Assembly: GCF_000224065.1 (NCBI RefSeq)
Contig: NZ_AFWT01000003.1
Span: 1-64,000 of the forward strand
Length of the DNA stretch: 64,000 nt
DNA from: Thiorhodococcus drewsii AZ1
GTDB taxonomy: Bacteria > Pseudomonadota > Gammaproteobacteria > Chromatiales > Chromatiaceae
Direction of reading: 5' to 3'
Shown: one piece after another, positions 32,495 to 41,276 of the stretch
How the letters are laid out: each line of letters opens with the position of its first letter
How positions within the stretch are numbered: the stretch's first letter is position 1
Program-made: the position numbers and the translations under genes
The notes under the pieces: generated by a model
The model's input: only the letters and a program-made list of their open reading frames with translations
Told to the model about the DNA's origin: nothing
The model's database searches: none

Positions 32495-33349
32495 ATGTCA
32501 ACCACTGCTCCCCACGGAGGCGAATCGCCTCTTCTGCTCCAATTTCGACACGGTTTGCGACGCGATCAGTTCGACAAGGCCATTCGCGACATTCGCGATG
32601 GATGGGCGCGTCGCGAGCTTTGGATGACCCTGGCGTTCCAGGACATTCGTCGCCGTTATCGACGCTCCAAGCTGGGGCCCTTCTGGATCACCATCTCCAT
32701 GGGTATCATGGTGATGGCATTGGGCCTGCTCTACGGTCAGATCTTCCGCCAAGATCTGCACGAATATCTACCCTTCCTGGCGGCCGGATTCGTCATCTGG
32801 GGTCTGGTCTCGACCATGATCATCGATGGCTGTGAGGCATTCATCGTTTCGGACGGCATGATTCGGCAGCTCAATGCGCCCATTTCCATCTATGCCTACA
32901 AGTGTATCTGGTCTAACCTCATCATCTTCGCCCACAACATCTGGATCTTCTTCGGCGTTGCGCTCTGGTATGGCATCGATCTGAATTGGAATCTGTTGTG
33001 GGTTCCAGTCGCGCTTCTGGTGCTGGTCGCAAACGGTCTCTGGATGTCGCTCTTCTTCGGTCTGCTCAGCGCGCGATTCAGGGATGTCCCGCTCATCATC
33101 GGCAGTGTGGTGCAGGTGTTTTTCTTCATCACTCCGGTCATCTGGCACCCCGCGATGCTGCCTGATCGCGCCTTGCTGCTCGACCTCAATCCCTTCTATC
33201 ACATGGTCGAGATCGTTCGTGCGCCTATGTTGGGGCAGCCCCCCGGTCTGGAGCACTGGCTGGCCGTGTTGCTGCTCGGCTTGGTCGGATGGGCCGTCAC
33301 CCTGTTCTTCTATTCCGCCTATCGTTGGCGTATCGCCTACTGGGTCTGA
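32495..33349 (+). CDS. Polysaccharide ABC exporter, permease subunit (Wzm-type)
   Basis: 284 residues with six predicted membrane helices, of the ABC-2 polysaccharide export family. The cytoplasmic N-terminus ends in ELWMTLAFQDIRRRYRRSKLGPFWITISMGI, a family hallmark. The motif TPVIWHPAMLPDRALLLDLNPFYHMVEIVRAP lies before the last two helices. It would carry undecaprenyl-linked O-antigen or capsule-like glycan across the inner membrane with the ATPase encoded 11 bases downstream. ATG 32495 has GAAGGG upstream. The nearby transferases fit a supplier role. Confidence 0.93.
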   Translation: MSTTAPHGGESPLLLQFRHGLRRDQFDKAIRDIRDGWARRELWMTLAFQDIRRRYRRSKLGPFWITISMGIMVMALGLLYGQIFRQDLHEYLPFLAAGFVIWGLVSTMIIDGCEAFIVSDGMIRQLNAPISIYAYKCIWSNLIIFAHNIWIFFGVALWYGIDLNWNLLWVPVALLVLVANGLWMSLFFGLLSARFRDVPLIIGSVVQVFFFITPVIWHPAMLPDRALLLDLNPFYHMVEIVRAPMLGQPPGLEHWLAVLLLGLVGWAVTLFFYSAYRWRIAYWV

Positions 33350-33360
33350 GGGGCGCACAC

Positions 33361-34146
33361 ATGGCATTCATCCAGCTGGAAAACGTCTCCGTTTCCTTTC
33401 CGGTCTACAGCGCCTCCAACCGTTCGCTTAAGAATCGGCTCATCCAGAGTGCGACCGGGGGTCAGATTCGGGCCGATACGGTCTCGCAGCGTATCTCGGT
33501 GGTCGAGGCGTTGCAGGACATCAATCTGAAGCTCGAAAACGGCGATCGGCTGGGATTGGTTGGACACAACGGTGCCGGCAAGACCACCCTGTTGCGCGTG
33601 CTCGGCGGTATCTACGAGCCCAACTGCGGTCAAGTCAACGTCGAGGGGGCCACCGTGCCGCTGTTCGACATCGCGCTCGGCATGGACCAGGAGAGCACGG
33701 GCTATGAGAACATCGTCCTGCGCGGACTCTTTCTCGGTCTCACACGTCGTCAGATCAAGGAGCGCATAGACGATATCGCCGAGTTCACCGAGCTCGGAGA
33801 CTTCCTCAATTTGCCGATCCGCACCTATTCGGCCGGCATGCAGATGCGCCTCGCCTTTGCCGTGTCCACCTCGGTGGTGCCTGACATCCTGCTGCTCGAC
33901 GAGGGCATCGGTGCCGGCGATGCCTCGTTTCTCGACAAGGCCCGCGCCCGTTTGCACCGCTTCACCGAGCAGGTCTCCATCATCGTCCTCTCGTCCCATG
34001 CGAACGATCTCGTTCGCAACATGTGCAACAAGGCGATCCTGATGGAGCATGGCCGCATCGTCGAATGCGGACCGACGGAGGAGGTGTTGCAGGTGTATGA
34101 GGCGCAGCGCGAAAACGCGAAAGACCGATCCAAACAGGCCCCATAA
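33361..34146 (+). CDS. Polysaccharide ABC exporter, ATPase subunit (Wzt-type)
   Basis: 261 residues. Walker A is GHNGAGKTT, the Q-loop region lies near FDIALGMDQESTGYEN, the signature is the short YSAGM, and Walker B is ILLLDEGIGAGD with the switch His in LSSHAND. The atypical signature and GYENI segment are characteristic of KpsT/Wzt-type polysaccharide exporters. It lacks the C-terminal carbohydrate-binding domain that larger Wzt proteins use to recognise capped O-antigen ends, so it resembles the capsule-type or short Wzt group. It starts 11 bases after the permease stop. Confidence 0.94.
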   Translation: MAFIQLENVSVSFPVYSASNRSLKNRLIQSATGGQIRADTVSQRISVVEALQDINLKLENGDRLGLVGHNGAGKTTLLRVLGGIYEPNCGQVNVEGATVPLFDIALGMDQESTGYENIVLRGLFLGLTRRQIKERIDDIAEFTELGDFLNLPIRTYSAGMQMRLAFAVSTSVVPDILLLDEGIGAGDASFLDKARARLHRFTEQVSIIVLSSHANDLVRNMCNKAILMEHGRIVECGPTEEVLQVYEAQRENAKDRSKQAP

Positions 34147-34186
34147 CGACTGAATATCCTGCGCGTTCCAGTTGACGGAGACTGTC

Positions 34187-35239
34187 ATGAGCATCAAGAC
34201 CACTCACCTGATCCGGATTCTACGCGAGCGCTTTCATGCCTTTCCCGGCATCTCGGAACGCGCACTGCTCGAATCCCTGCAGATCTTCCGTCTGTTCGAG
34301 CTGCACGAGGGTGAGCGTTTGCAGCTCACCGGCAGCGAACTGCCAGACCGGCTCTATGTCGCCGTTGGCCGCGTGGCGATCATCGGGGTCGATGGAGATC
34401 GCAAGGAGATTGCCGCAGACGATCTGGGGTATGTCTTGCTGCCGACCTTGCCCGCGACGCTCGGGGTGGAGGCATTGGAGGACGCCTATCTCTGTCACAT
34501 CGACACCGCGCTCGCCGATTATCTCCTCACGCTGGAGGAGGTCGCCGAGAGTCTCGCCGCGCCCGATTCCAATCGCGACCACCATCTTCGTCTGGTGCGC
34601 GACACGGCGACTTTCCGCCGTATTCCGCTGGAGAACGCCGAGCGCGCCCTGACCAGCCTGCGTGAGCGTCGGGTTCAGGCGGGTGAGGAGATCGTGCGCA
34701 TGGGCAAGGAGACCGATGCCTTCTACGTCCTGGTCGCCGGTCGTGCCGAGCTGTGGCAGATCGACGATGAGGAGGGGATTCCGATGAAGGCGGCCGAACT
34801 GGAGCGCGGCGACGCCTTCGGCGAGGAGAGCCTGTTGACCGGCAAGACCAGCTCGGTGACCGTGCGTATGCTGGAGGACGGCGTCTTGCTTCAACTGCTC
34901 CGCGACGACTTCTCCTCGCTTATGGCCCAGCCGCTGGTGCGCGAGGTCGATGTTCCCGTAGCGAAGGCCATGATCGAGCACGACTATGTCGCACTGGACG
35001 TGCGTTTGGAGGAGGAGTTCGACGAGGGGCACATTCCGGGTTCACTGCTCATACCACTCTCGCAACTGCGCAAGCGTGTCGAGGAACTCGATCGCGCCGC
35101 CCGTTACGTCGCCTATTGCCGCAGCGGCCGGCGCAGCTCCGTGGCCGCCTTCCAGTTGAGTCAGCTCGGTTTCGACGTGGTCAGCATGGCCGGCGGCGTC
35201 CTCGCCTGGAGCGATCCGCTGACCGAACCGGTGGAGTGA
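34187..35239 (+). CDS. Tandem cNMP-binding-like domains fused to rhodanese
   Basis: 350 residues, soluble. A first cyclic-nucleotide-binding-like beta roll (about 35-110) is degenerate. The second (about 140-240) is more typical: EIVRMGKETDAFYVLVAGRAELW, then ELERGDAFGEESLLTGKTSSVTVRML. A rhodanese domain follows (about 255-345: YVALDVRLEEEFDEGHIPGSLLIPL, AYCRSGRRSS), with the catalytic Cys at about residue 311. There is no DNA-binding domain. The protein may couple nucleotide sensing to sulfane-sulfur transfer, or use rhodanese as a redox or sulfur sensor. ATG 34187 with GGAG upstream is preferred to TTG 34172. It lies 40 bases after the exporter ATPase and may be co-transcribed. Confidence 0.85.
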   Translation: MSIKTTHLIRILRERFHAFPGISERALLESLQIFRLFELHEGERLQLTGSELPDRLYVAVGRVAIIGVDGDRKEIAADDLGYVLLPTLPATLGVEALEDAYLCHIDTALADYLLTLEEVAESLAAPDSNRDHHLRLVRDTATFRRIPLENAERALTSLRERRVQAGEEIVRMGKETDAFYVLVAGRAELWQIDDEEGIPMKAAELERGDAFGEESLLTGKTSSVTVRMLEDGVLLQLLRDDFSSLMAQPLVREVDVPVAKAMIEHDYVALDVRLEEEFDEGHIPGSLLIPLSQLRKRVEELDRAARYVAYCRSGRRSSVAAFQLSQLGFDVVSMAGGVLAWSDPLTEPVE

Positions 35240-35326
35240 TTGGGGAGAGTCAGCTGCCAGCTTTCAGCTGAGAGTGTCCGGGAGTCCCGCGCACTTGGAC
35301 ATGGGCTGGCTTGTGCAGGCATGTCT

Positions 35327-35356
35327 CTACGACCTGGCGTCGCGTCCAGGTCGTAG
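35327..35356. terminator. Bidirectional terminator between the rhodanese gene and ubiB
   Basis: CTACGACCTGG pairs perfectly with CCAGGTCGTAG (11 pairs, 8-base loop) midway between two convergent genes. There is no T-run on either side, but position and stem strength fit a shared transcript end. Confidence 0.6.
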
Positions 35357-35374
35357 GGCGCATTCATTCGCACA

Positions 35375-37030
35375 TCAGGCGCCGCTACGCGCTGCGGAGA
35401 CGAACAGCCAGGCCCCGATCAGGTAGCTGAAGGCGACCAGTGCCGCTCCGACCGAGTCTTGCAACCATTGTCCCGGCCCCAGCAGCAGCACCAATGTGCC
35501 GCAGACGAGCAGGGTGGCCCCACCGATCAGCCGGGCCGATCCAGACGCGCCGAGGGATTGGCTCTCGTGCGAAGGTTGGTGACTTCGGTACGCATGCTCG
35601 GCGGCTCGCAGACGCTTGTCGTAGGTCATCAGCATGCGATAGGCGATCAGCGGTAGCTCGGGTGCCTGGTCGGCGACCGAATAGAGGTTGCGCTTGGTGC
35701 GGTCGAACAGCCCCTTGAGACCGACCTGATCCTTCATCCAGCGCTCCATGTAGGGCTTGGCCGTGGTCCAGAGATCCAGTTCGGGATAGAGCTGACGTCC
35801 CAGTCCCTCGATATTGAGCAGGGTCTTCTCCAGCAGCACCAGCTGCGGCTGGATCTCCATGTTGAAGCGCCGTGCGGTCTGGAACAGCCGGACTAGGAAA
35901 TGTCCGAACGAGATCTCGGCCAGCGGCTTCTCGAAGATGGGCTCGCTGACGGTGCGGATGGCCGACTCGAACTCGTCGACCCGGGTGCCGGGCGGGACCC
36001 AGCCGGACTCGACGTGCAGCTCGGCCACGCGGCGGTAGTCGCGCTCGAAGAAGGCGAGCAGGTTCTCGGCCAGATAGCGCTGGTCCTCGGTCGTCAGGGT
36101 GCCGACGATGCCGAAGTCGATCGAGATGTAGCGCCCGGAGGGTTCGACGAAGATGTTGCCCGGATGCATGTCGGCATGGAAGAAGTTGTCGCGGAACACC
36201 TGAGTGAAGAATATCTCCACCCCGCGTTCGCCGAGCTGCTTCATGCTCACGCCCTGGGCCTTGAGGGTTTCGACGTCGCTCACCGGGGTGCCGTAGACGC
36301 GCTCCATCACCATGACGTTGGAGCGGGTCCAGTCCCAGTAGACCTCCGGGATGTAGAGCATCTCGCTGTTGATCCAGTTGCGGCGGATCTGCGAGGCGTT
36401 GGCGGCCTCGCGCTGTAGGTCGAGCTCGTCGTAGATAGTCTTTTCGTACTCGCGCACCACCTCGATCGGACGCAGCCGGCGGCCGTCTTTCCAGTAACGG
36501 TCGGCCAGATGGGCGACGGTGTACATGAGCCCCAAGTCCTGTCGAATGGTGCGCTCGATGCCGGGGCGCAGCACCTTGACCACGACCTCGGTGCCGTCCT
36601 TGAGACGACCGGTGTGGACCTGGGCGATGGAGGCCGAGGCCAAGGGAATCGGGTCGAACTGGTCCAGTACCTCGTCGACCGAGCAGCCCCAGGCCTTTTC
36701 GATCAGCGCTCGCGCCTCGGCGCCGCCGAAGGGCGGGACCCGGTCCTGGAGCTTGGCGAGCTCGACCGCCAGGTTGTCCGGCAGCAGATCGCGTCGGGTC
36801 GAGAGAATCTGGCCGAACTTGACGAAGATCGGCCCCAGGTCCTCCAGCGCCATACGCACCCGCGCCGGATAGGACGGCAAGTCGCGCTTCACCCAGTGCC
36901 AGGGCAGGAAATATTTGACCCAGCGCAGCGGTCGGAACAGATGGGTCGCGAGGACGACTTCGTCGAGGCCGTGACGCAGCAGAACCCAGTTGATGCGCAG
37001 AAGGCGCAGTGCCTGACGGGGACCGATCAT
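35375..37030 (-). CDS. ubiB: Ubiquinone biosynthesis accessory kinase-like protein UbiB
   Basis: 551 residues of the ABC1/UbiB atypical kinase family. The hallmark KxGQ motif appears as [19 protein letters not shown]. The A-rich nucleotide loop is [13 protein letters not shown], the catalytic-loop region [11 protein letters not shown], and the metal motif ISIDFGIVG. Two C-terminal hydrophobic helices ([20 protein letters not shown] and [16 protein letters not shown]) anchor it in the membrane. UbiB ATPase activity is needed for ubiquinone synthesis, probably by extracting or presenting the hydrophobic precursors. It is the last gene of the ubiE-ubiJ-ubiB run and overlaps ubiJ by 4 bases. Confidence 0.96.
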   Translation of the reverse strand: MIGPRQALRLLRINWVLLRHGLDEVVLATHLFRPLRWVKYFLPWHWVKRDLPSYPARVRMALEDLGPIFVKFGQILSTRRDLLPDNLAVELAKLQDRVPPFGGAEARALIEKAWGCSVDEVLDQFDPIPLASASIAQVHTGRLKDGTEVVVKVLRPGIERTIRQDLGLMYTVAHLADRYWKDGRRLRPIEVVREYEKTIYDELDLQREAANASQIRRNWINSEMLYIPEVYWDWTRSNVMVMERVYGTPVSDVETLKAQGVSMKQLGERGVEIFFTQVFRDNFFHADMHPGNIFVEPSGRYISIDFGIVGTLTTEDQRYLAENLLAFFERDYRRVAELHVESGWVPPGTRVDEFESAIRTVSEPIFEKPLAEISFGHFLVRLFQTARRFNMEIQPQLVLLEKTLLNIEGLGRQLYPELDLWTTAKPYMERWMKDQVGLKGLFDRTKRNLYSVADQAPELPLIAYRMLMTYDKRLRAAEHAYRSHQPSHESQSLGASGSARLIGGATLLVCGTLVLLLGPGQWLQDSVGAALVAFSYLIGAWLFVSAARSGA

Positions 37031-37668
37031 GGCTGGTTGCCGGACTCCGTGGTATTCGGGGCGAGCCGTTCGATGCGGGCGGCGAGCCGCTCCACGTCAT
37101 CGCGCAGACTGTCGACCTGGCTCAGGAAGGCATCGACCTCGTAGCGGGTCGGCAGCAGCCGGCGCTCTTCCTGCAGATACTCGCGCAAATTGTCGGTCAT
37201 GGAGTCCGAGGTCCGCTGACCCCAGCGTTCGGCAGAGCGCACCTGGTTGCCGACCTGACGGGCGAAGGGGTCGCCGATGACGCGGGCGAGCTGCTCCTCC
37301 CAGTCGATCTGGAGTGCGGCGAGTGCGGCGCTGAAGTCCTGCGCGAGCGCCGTGTCGCCCTCGATCACGACCTCGCCCGAGATCAGCTGGGTCTCCTTGC
37401 GTTCGGCCATGCCCATGCGGGCGAGCCCGAGTAGCGAGCCGCGAATGAGACAGTCCGGTTCGGACTCGTAGGTTCCGAATACCTGTAGACGGCGCGCGCT
37501 GGGGATGACGGTCACCCGGGTGCCGAACCCCTTGAGTTCGATCCCGATGATGCGTCCGGCGAGCGCGGCGAAGGCGGCGGAGCCCTCCGGGTCCAGTTCG
37601 ATGTAGCGGTTGAGCGCCTGCTCGACGACCGCCAGCAAGGCATCGGGGATCTGAATGCCCTCGCTCAC
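37027..37668 (-). CDS. ubiJ: Ubiquinone biosynthesis accessory factor UbiJ (SCP2 domain)
   Basis: 213 residues. The N-terminal SCP2 lipid-binding domain (about 10-115) contains [33 protein letters not shown] and the segment [22 protein letters not shown]. The C-terminus is a predicted coiled coil ([35 protein letters not shown]), as in E. coli UbiJ. It is an accessory factor of the soluble Ubi complex, binding hydrophobic ubiquinone intermediates. It overlaps ubiE upstream and ubiB downstream by 4 bases each, the conserved gammaproteobacterial order. Confidence 0.93.
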   Translation of the reverse strand: MSEGIQIPDALLAVVEQALNRYIELDPEGSAAFAALAGRIIGIELKGFGTRVTVIPSARRLQVFGTYESEPDCLIRGSLLGLARMGMAERKETQLISGEVVIEGDTALAQDFSAALAALQIDWEEQLARVIGDPFARQVGNQVRSAERWGQRTSDSMTDNLREYLQEERRLLPTRYEVDAFLSQVDSLRDDVERLAARIERLAPNTTESGNQP

Positions 37669-38414
37669 AGCTTGTAACCTCGGTGGATGGCGACGATGCC
37701 GCCCGTGTGATTGAAGTATTCGCAGCGCTCGAAGCCTGCCGTCTCCATCATGGAGCGCAGCGTTTCCTGGTCTGGATGCATACGGATGGATTCGGCCAGA
37801 TAGCGATAACTACCCGAGTCGTTGACGATCAGCTTGCCAAGCGTCGGCAGCACCGAGAATGAATAGACGTCGTAAGCCTTGCTCAACGGTTTGGTGAGCG
37901 GGTGCGAGAACTCCAGGATCAGCGCCTTGCCGCCCGGACGCAGGACGCGGAACATCTCGTTCAGGGCCGCCTGCTTGTCGGTGACGTTGCGCAGGCCGAA
38001 GCTGATGGTGACGCAGTCGAAGCGATCCTCGCCGAAGGGGATCTTCTCGGCGTTGATGAGGCTGTATTGCAGGTTGCCGACGCGACCGCGATCGAGCATG
38101 CGCTCGCGTCCTTCGCCGAGCATGGCGGCATTGATGTCGGACATCACGACCAGACCGTCGGGGCCGACGATCCCGGCGAAACGGTCGGCGAGGTCGCCGG
38201 TTCCGGAGGCGAGATCCAGCACCTGCTGTCCGCGCCGTACGCCGGCCAGCTCGATGGCGTGACGCTTCCAGAGACGATGGATACCGAGCGACATCAGGTC
38301 GTTCATCAGGTCGTAACGGGACGCGACCGAGTCGAAGACCTCGCGCACTCGCGCGGCCTTTTCGCCGACCGGTACCTGTCGGTAGCCGAAATGGGTGGTT
38401 TTCTGGTCTGACAT
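37665..38414 (-). CDS. ubiE: Ubiquinone/menaquinone biosynthesis C-methyltransferase
   Basis: 249 residues. An S-adenosylmethionine-dependent methyltransferase with motif [17 protein letters not shown] and the family signatures [17 protein letters not shown] and [15 protein letters not shown]. It also has [16 protein letters not shown] and a C-terminal [17 protein letters not shown]. It methylates 2-polyprenyl-6-methoxy-benzoquinol and demethylmenaquinol, so it serves both quinone pools. The type-B succinate/fumarate complex in this window would typically use menaquinone. The ATG at 38414 lies 79 bases after the DUF971 gene. Confidence 0.96.
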   Translation of the reverse strand: MSDQKTTHFGYRQVPVGEKAARVREVFDSVASRYDLMNDLMSLGIHRLWKRHAIELAGVRRGQQVLDLASGTGDLADRFAGIVGPDGLVVMSDINAAMLGEGRERMLDRGRVGNLQYSLINAEKIPFGEDRFDCVTISFGLRNVTDKQAALNEMFRVLRPGGKALILEFSHPLTKPLSKAYDVYSFSVLPTLGKLIVNDSGSYRYLAESIRMHPDQETLRSMMETAGFERCEYFNHTGGIVAIHRGYKL

Positions 38415-38493
38415 GCTGTGGGCCTGATAGCGGAAATGAGGGCGGGGCGCCTTCTGGCGCCCGGCGCGTGACAGCTTAGTTTACATCAATGCG

Positions 38494-38859
38494 TCAGGAC
38501 GACCGCGACTTGCGCTGGTAGCCCGTCTGTTCCAGATGGTCCAGATAGGTCTGCCAAAGCTGCTCCTGCTGGGTGCAGAGCCGGTACAGATGGTCCCAGG
38601 AATAGATCCCGGTATTGTGCTCGTCGTCGAAATGCAAACAGACCGCATAATTGCCGACGGGTTCGATGCGGTCGATGCCCACGTCCTCCTTGCCGACCTG
38701 GAGGACCTCCTGTCCCGGGCCGTGACCCTGGACCTCGGCCGAGGGCGAATAGACGCGCAGATACTCGCAGGGCAGCGAATAGCGGCTGCCGTCCGGGTAG
38801 GCGATTTCCAGCACGCGCGACTGGCGGTGCAGATTCAGTTCGGTGGGTACTGTCGTCAT
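38494..38859 (-). CDS. DUF971 protein (gamma-butyrobetaine hydroxylase-like N-terminal domain)
   Basis: 121 residues. The pattern is PTELNLHRQSRVLEIAYPDGSRYSLPCEYLRVYSPSAEVQGHG, then VGIDRIEPVGNYAVCLHFDDEHNTGIYSWDHLYRL. This matches the small DUF971 domain found at the N-terminus of gamma-butyrobetaine dioxygenases and as free proteins. The free form is commonly encoded between hslU and ubiE in gammaproteobacteria, exactly as here. The role is not firmly established; links to iron-sulfur cluster assembly or quinone synthesis have been suggested for related proteins. Confidence 0.88.
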   Translation of the reverse strand: MTTVPTELNLHRQSRVLEIAYPDGSRYSLPCEYLRVYSPSAEVQGHGPGQEVLQVGKEDVGIDRIEPVGNYAVCLHFDDEHNTGIYSWDHLYRLCTQQEQLWQTYLDHLEQTGYQRKSRSS

Positions 38860-38944
38860 GATGGTCAGAATCGGCGATGGTCGTTAGAGGTTTGAGATGT
38901 GTGTTCCCCAGCCCGAACGATGAGCTGGTTGCTCTCGGGTCGGG

Positions 38945-39028
38945 TAACGGCTGGCTGGGGACGCCGTAAATACATCCCTGTAGGCTTGATGACAGCATCC
39001 CTGCTGTCGACACCCCTGCCAGCCGTCA
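38945..39028. repeat. REP/BIME-like palindromic element between hslU and the DUF971 gene
   Basis: Outer arms TAACGGCTGGCTGGGG (38945-38960) and CCCCTGCCAGCCGTCA (39013-39028) are inverted copies with 14 of 16 positions matching. Inside are two hairpins that share the loop TCCC: TACA-TCCC-TGTA (38971-38982) and GACAGCA-TCCC-TGCTGTC (38991-39008). The internal motifs look like a dispersed intergenic repeat of gammaproteobacteria. It may separate hslVU from the downstream ubi genes or stabilise the hslU 3' end. Confidence 0.65.
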
Positions 39029-39086
39029 CGCGACCCTCTCGTTGTCCAGGTCGAGCATCCTCGGTGGCTGGATTCGCTGGTGACAC

Positions 39087-40418
39087 TCAAAGGATGTAGC
39101 GCGACAGATCCTCGTCCGCCGCGAGGCCGGCCATGTTCTGGTCGACATAGTTGGCGTTGATGGTCACGGTCACCCGGTCCAGTTCGGAGGCGTTATAGGA
39201 GATGTCCTCCAGCAGGCGCTCCATCACGGTATGCAGACGACGCGCGCCGATGTTCTCGGTACGCTCGTTGACCTGCCAGGCGATCTCGGCGATGCGGCTG
39301 ATGCCGTCCTCGGTGAACTCCAGGCTCACGCCCTCGGTCGCCAGCAGCTCGCGGTACTGGTCGGTTAGCGAGGCGTCGGGCTCGGTGAGAATGCGCACGA
39401 AGTCCTCGGTGGTCAGTGCCTTCAGCTCGACGCGGATCGGCAGACGGCCCTGGAGCTCGGGAATCAGGTCTGAGGGCTTGGACAGGTGGAAGGCGCCCGA
39501 GGCGATGAAGAGGATGTGATCGGTGCGCACCACGCCATGCTTGGTCGAGACCGTGCTGCCCTCGACCAGCGGCAGCAGGTCGCGCTGTACGCCCTCGCGC
39601 GAGACGTCCGCGCCCGCCATGCCCTCGCCGCGCTTGGCGACCTTATCCAGTTCGTCGATGAAGACGATGCCGTTCTGCTCGACGTTTTCGATCGCGCGCA
39701 GCTTGAGTTCCTCGTCGTTGACCCGCTTCGCGGCCTCTTCCTCCTTGAGGATCTGGCGTGCGTCGCGGATGTGCAGTTTGCGTCGCTTGGTGCGATCCTG
39801 GCCGAGGTTCTTGAACAACCCCTGGAGCTGGCTGGACATCTCTTCCATGCCGGGCGGGGCCATGATCTCGACGCCGAGCGGGCTCGTGGAGACCTGGATC
39901 TCGATCTCGCGGTCGTCGAGTTCGCCCGAGCGCAGCTTCTCGCGCAGCTTCTCGCGGGTGGCCTTGCTGGCGGTCGAACGACTCTCCTCCTCGAAGCCGC
40001 CAGGCGGTGGCAGCAGCGCGTCGAGGATGCGTTCCTCGGCGGCCGCCTCGGCCTGGTCGGTCTGCTTATCCATCTCCTGCTCGCGCGCCATCTTGACGGC
40101 GATGTCGGCCAGGTCGCGGACGATCGACTCGACGTCGCGCCCGACGTAGCCGACCTCGGTGAACTTGGTCGCCTCGATCTTGAGGAAGGGCGCGTTGGCC
40201 AGCTTAGCCAGGCGGCGTGCGATCTCGGTCTTGCCGACGCCGGTCGGGCCGATCATGAGGATATTTTTGGGTGTGATCTCCGAGCGCATCGGTTCGGGGA
40301 TCTGCGCGCGGCGCCAGCGGTTGCGCAGTGCGATCGCCACGGCGCGCTTGGCATCGTGCTGACCGACGATGTGCTTGTCGAGCTCGGCGACGATACGTAG
40401 GGGGGTGATTTCAGACAT
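39087..40418 (-). CDS. hslU: ATP-dependent protease ATPase subunit HslU
   Basis: 443 residues. The AAA+ ATPase unfolds substrates for the HslV peptidase. Walker A is [17 protein letters not shown] and Walker B is [12 protein letters not shown]. The substrate-pore motif is in [18 protein letters not shown]. The intermediate domain runs from about 110 to 240, and sensor 2 lies in [19 protein letters not shown]. The extreme C-terminus (DLSRYIL) matches the tail that docks into HslV and activates it. It lies 128 bases downstream of hslV on the same strand. Confidence 0.97.
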   Translation of the reverse strand: MSEITPLRIVAELDKHIVGQHDAKRAVAIALRNRWRRAQIPEPMRSEITPKNILMIGPTGVGKTEIARRLAKLANAPFLKIEATKFTEVGYVGRDVESIVRDLADIAVKMAREQEMDKQTDQAEAAAEERILDALLPPPGGFEEESRSTASKATREKLREKLRSGELDDREIEIQVSTSPLGVEIMAPPGMEEMSSQLQGLFKNLGQDRTKRRKLHIRDARQILKEEEAAKRVNDEELKLRAIENVEQNGIVFIDELDKVAKRGEGMAGADVSREGVQRDLLPLVEGSTVSTKHGVVRTDHILFIASGAFHLSKPSDLIPELQGRLPIRVELKALTTEDFVRILTEPDASLTDQYRELLATEGVSLEFTEDGISRIAEIAWQVNERTENIGARRLHTVMERLLEDISYNASELDRVTVTINANYVDQNMAGLAADEDLSRYIL

Positions 40419-40546
40419 GATGACTGTCCGTCGAATGGGCCGCCCACGACGGGCGGCGGGGGAACCTAGCTCAATAGATTGGGCGCCGTAAGGCGGTAGC
40501 TGCGGTTGGCGCGCCGTTTCTGCAAGGTGGCGGGTCGGCGGGTCTC

Positions 40547-41092
40547 TCAGGACTCCGCGTCCAGCTCCTCGATGATCAGATTGTGATTGGTGTAGATACA
40601 GATGTCGGCAGCGATGTGCAAACCCTTCTCGACAATCTGGTGCGCGTCGAGTTCGGTGTTCTCGAACAATGCGCGTGCGGCCGAGAGTGCGAACGAGCCG
40701 CCCGAGCCGATCGCCATCAGGTCCTGCTCCGGCTCGACCACGTCGCCCGTGCCCGAGATCATCAGCGAGGTTTTGGCGTCGGCGATGCAGAGCAGCGCTT
40801 CGAGCCGGCGCAGCATGCGGTCTGTTCGCCAGTCCTTCGCCAGCTCGACGGCCGAGCGTGTCAGGTGGCCCTGATGCTTTTCAAGTTTGCCCTCGAAGCG
40901 TTCGAACAGGGTGAATGCATCGGCCGTCGCGCCCGCGAATCCGGCCAGCACCTGCCCCTTGTAGAGACGGCGCACCTTGCGCGCGTTGCCCTTCATCACT
41001 GTCGAGCCCAGCGAGACCTGACCGTCGCCGCCGATTACGACCTTGCCATTGCGTCGGACCGAGAGGATCGTCGTGCCGCGAAAGTTTTCCAT
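40547..41092 (-). CDS. hslV: ATP-dependent protease peptidase subunit HslV
   Basis: 181 residues, a proteasome beta-like subunit. The N-terminus is [14 protein letters not shown]; processing would expose the first Thr of TTILSV as the nucleophile. Typical proteasome-fold motifs are [45 protein letters not shown] and [16 protein letters not shown]. It forms a double hexamer capped by HslU. It is the first gene of the hslVU run. The leader (minus strand before 41092) contains TATAGAAT, a possible sigma-70 -10; I do not see a clear heat-shock sigma-32 promoter. Confidence 0.97.
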   Translation of the reverse strand: MENFRGTTILSVRRNGKVVIGGDGQVSLGSTVMKGNARKVRRLYKGQVLAGFAGATADAFTLFERFEGKLEKHQGHLTRSAVELAKDWRTDRMLRRLEALLCIADAKTSLMISGTGDVVEPEQDLMAIGSGGSFALSAARALFENTELDAHQIVEKGLHIAADICIYTNHNLIIEELDAES

Positions 41093-41202
41093 GATCAGAC
41101 TTCGTTAGCGATTGTAGAAGGGGGATTCTATAACGATCCGCAGGTCTTGACTCGTCAGGGAGGTCGTCTGGACCGGGGATGCGATGGATTCGAGCGGTGG
41201 GA

Positions 41203-41230
41203 GCCCTCTCCCCATTGAGAGGGAGAGGGC
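41203..41230 (-). terminator. Strong hairpin downstream of the porin gene
   Basis: A perfect 10-pair stem (GCCCTCTCCC/GGGAGAGGGC) with an 8-base loop, 47 bases after the porin stop and before the hslV leader. Without a T-run it may be a CCCTCTCCC-type dispersed palindrome acting as a transcript end. Confidence 0.55.
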
Positions 41231-41276
41231 CGGGAGAGGCGCGGAGTTGCTCTCCCTAGGGATGGGAACCTTCAGA

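Noticed and set aside
40490-40502. GGCGGTAGCT-like ops (RfaH) element
   Set aside because: It lies between hslV and hslU on the strand opposite to transcription, not in a polysaccharide leader; chance match.
41093-41202. Sigma-32 heat-shock promoter before hslV
   Set aside because: No CTTGAAA/CCCCAT pair at a suitable distance; only a TATAGAAT -10-like sequence.
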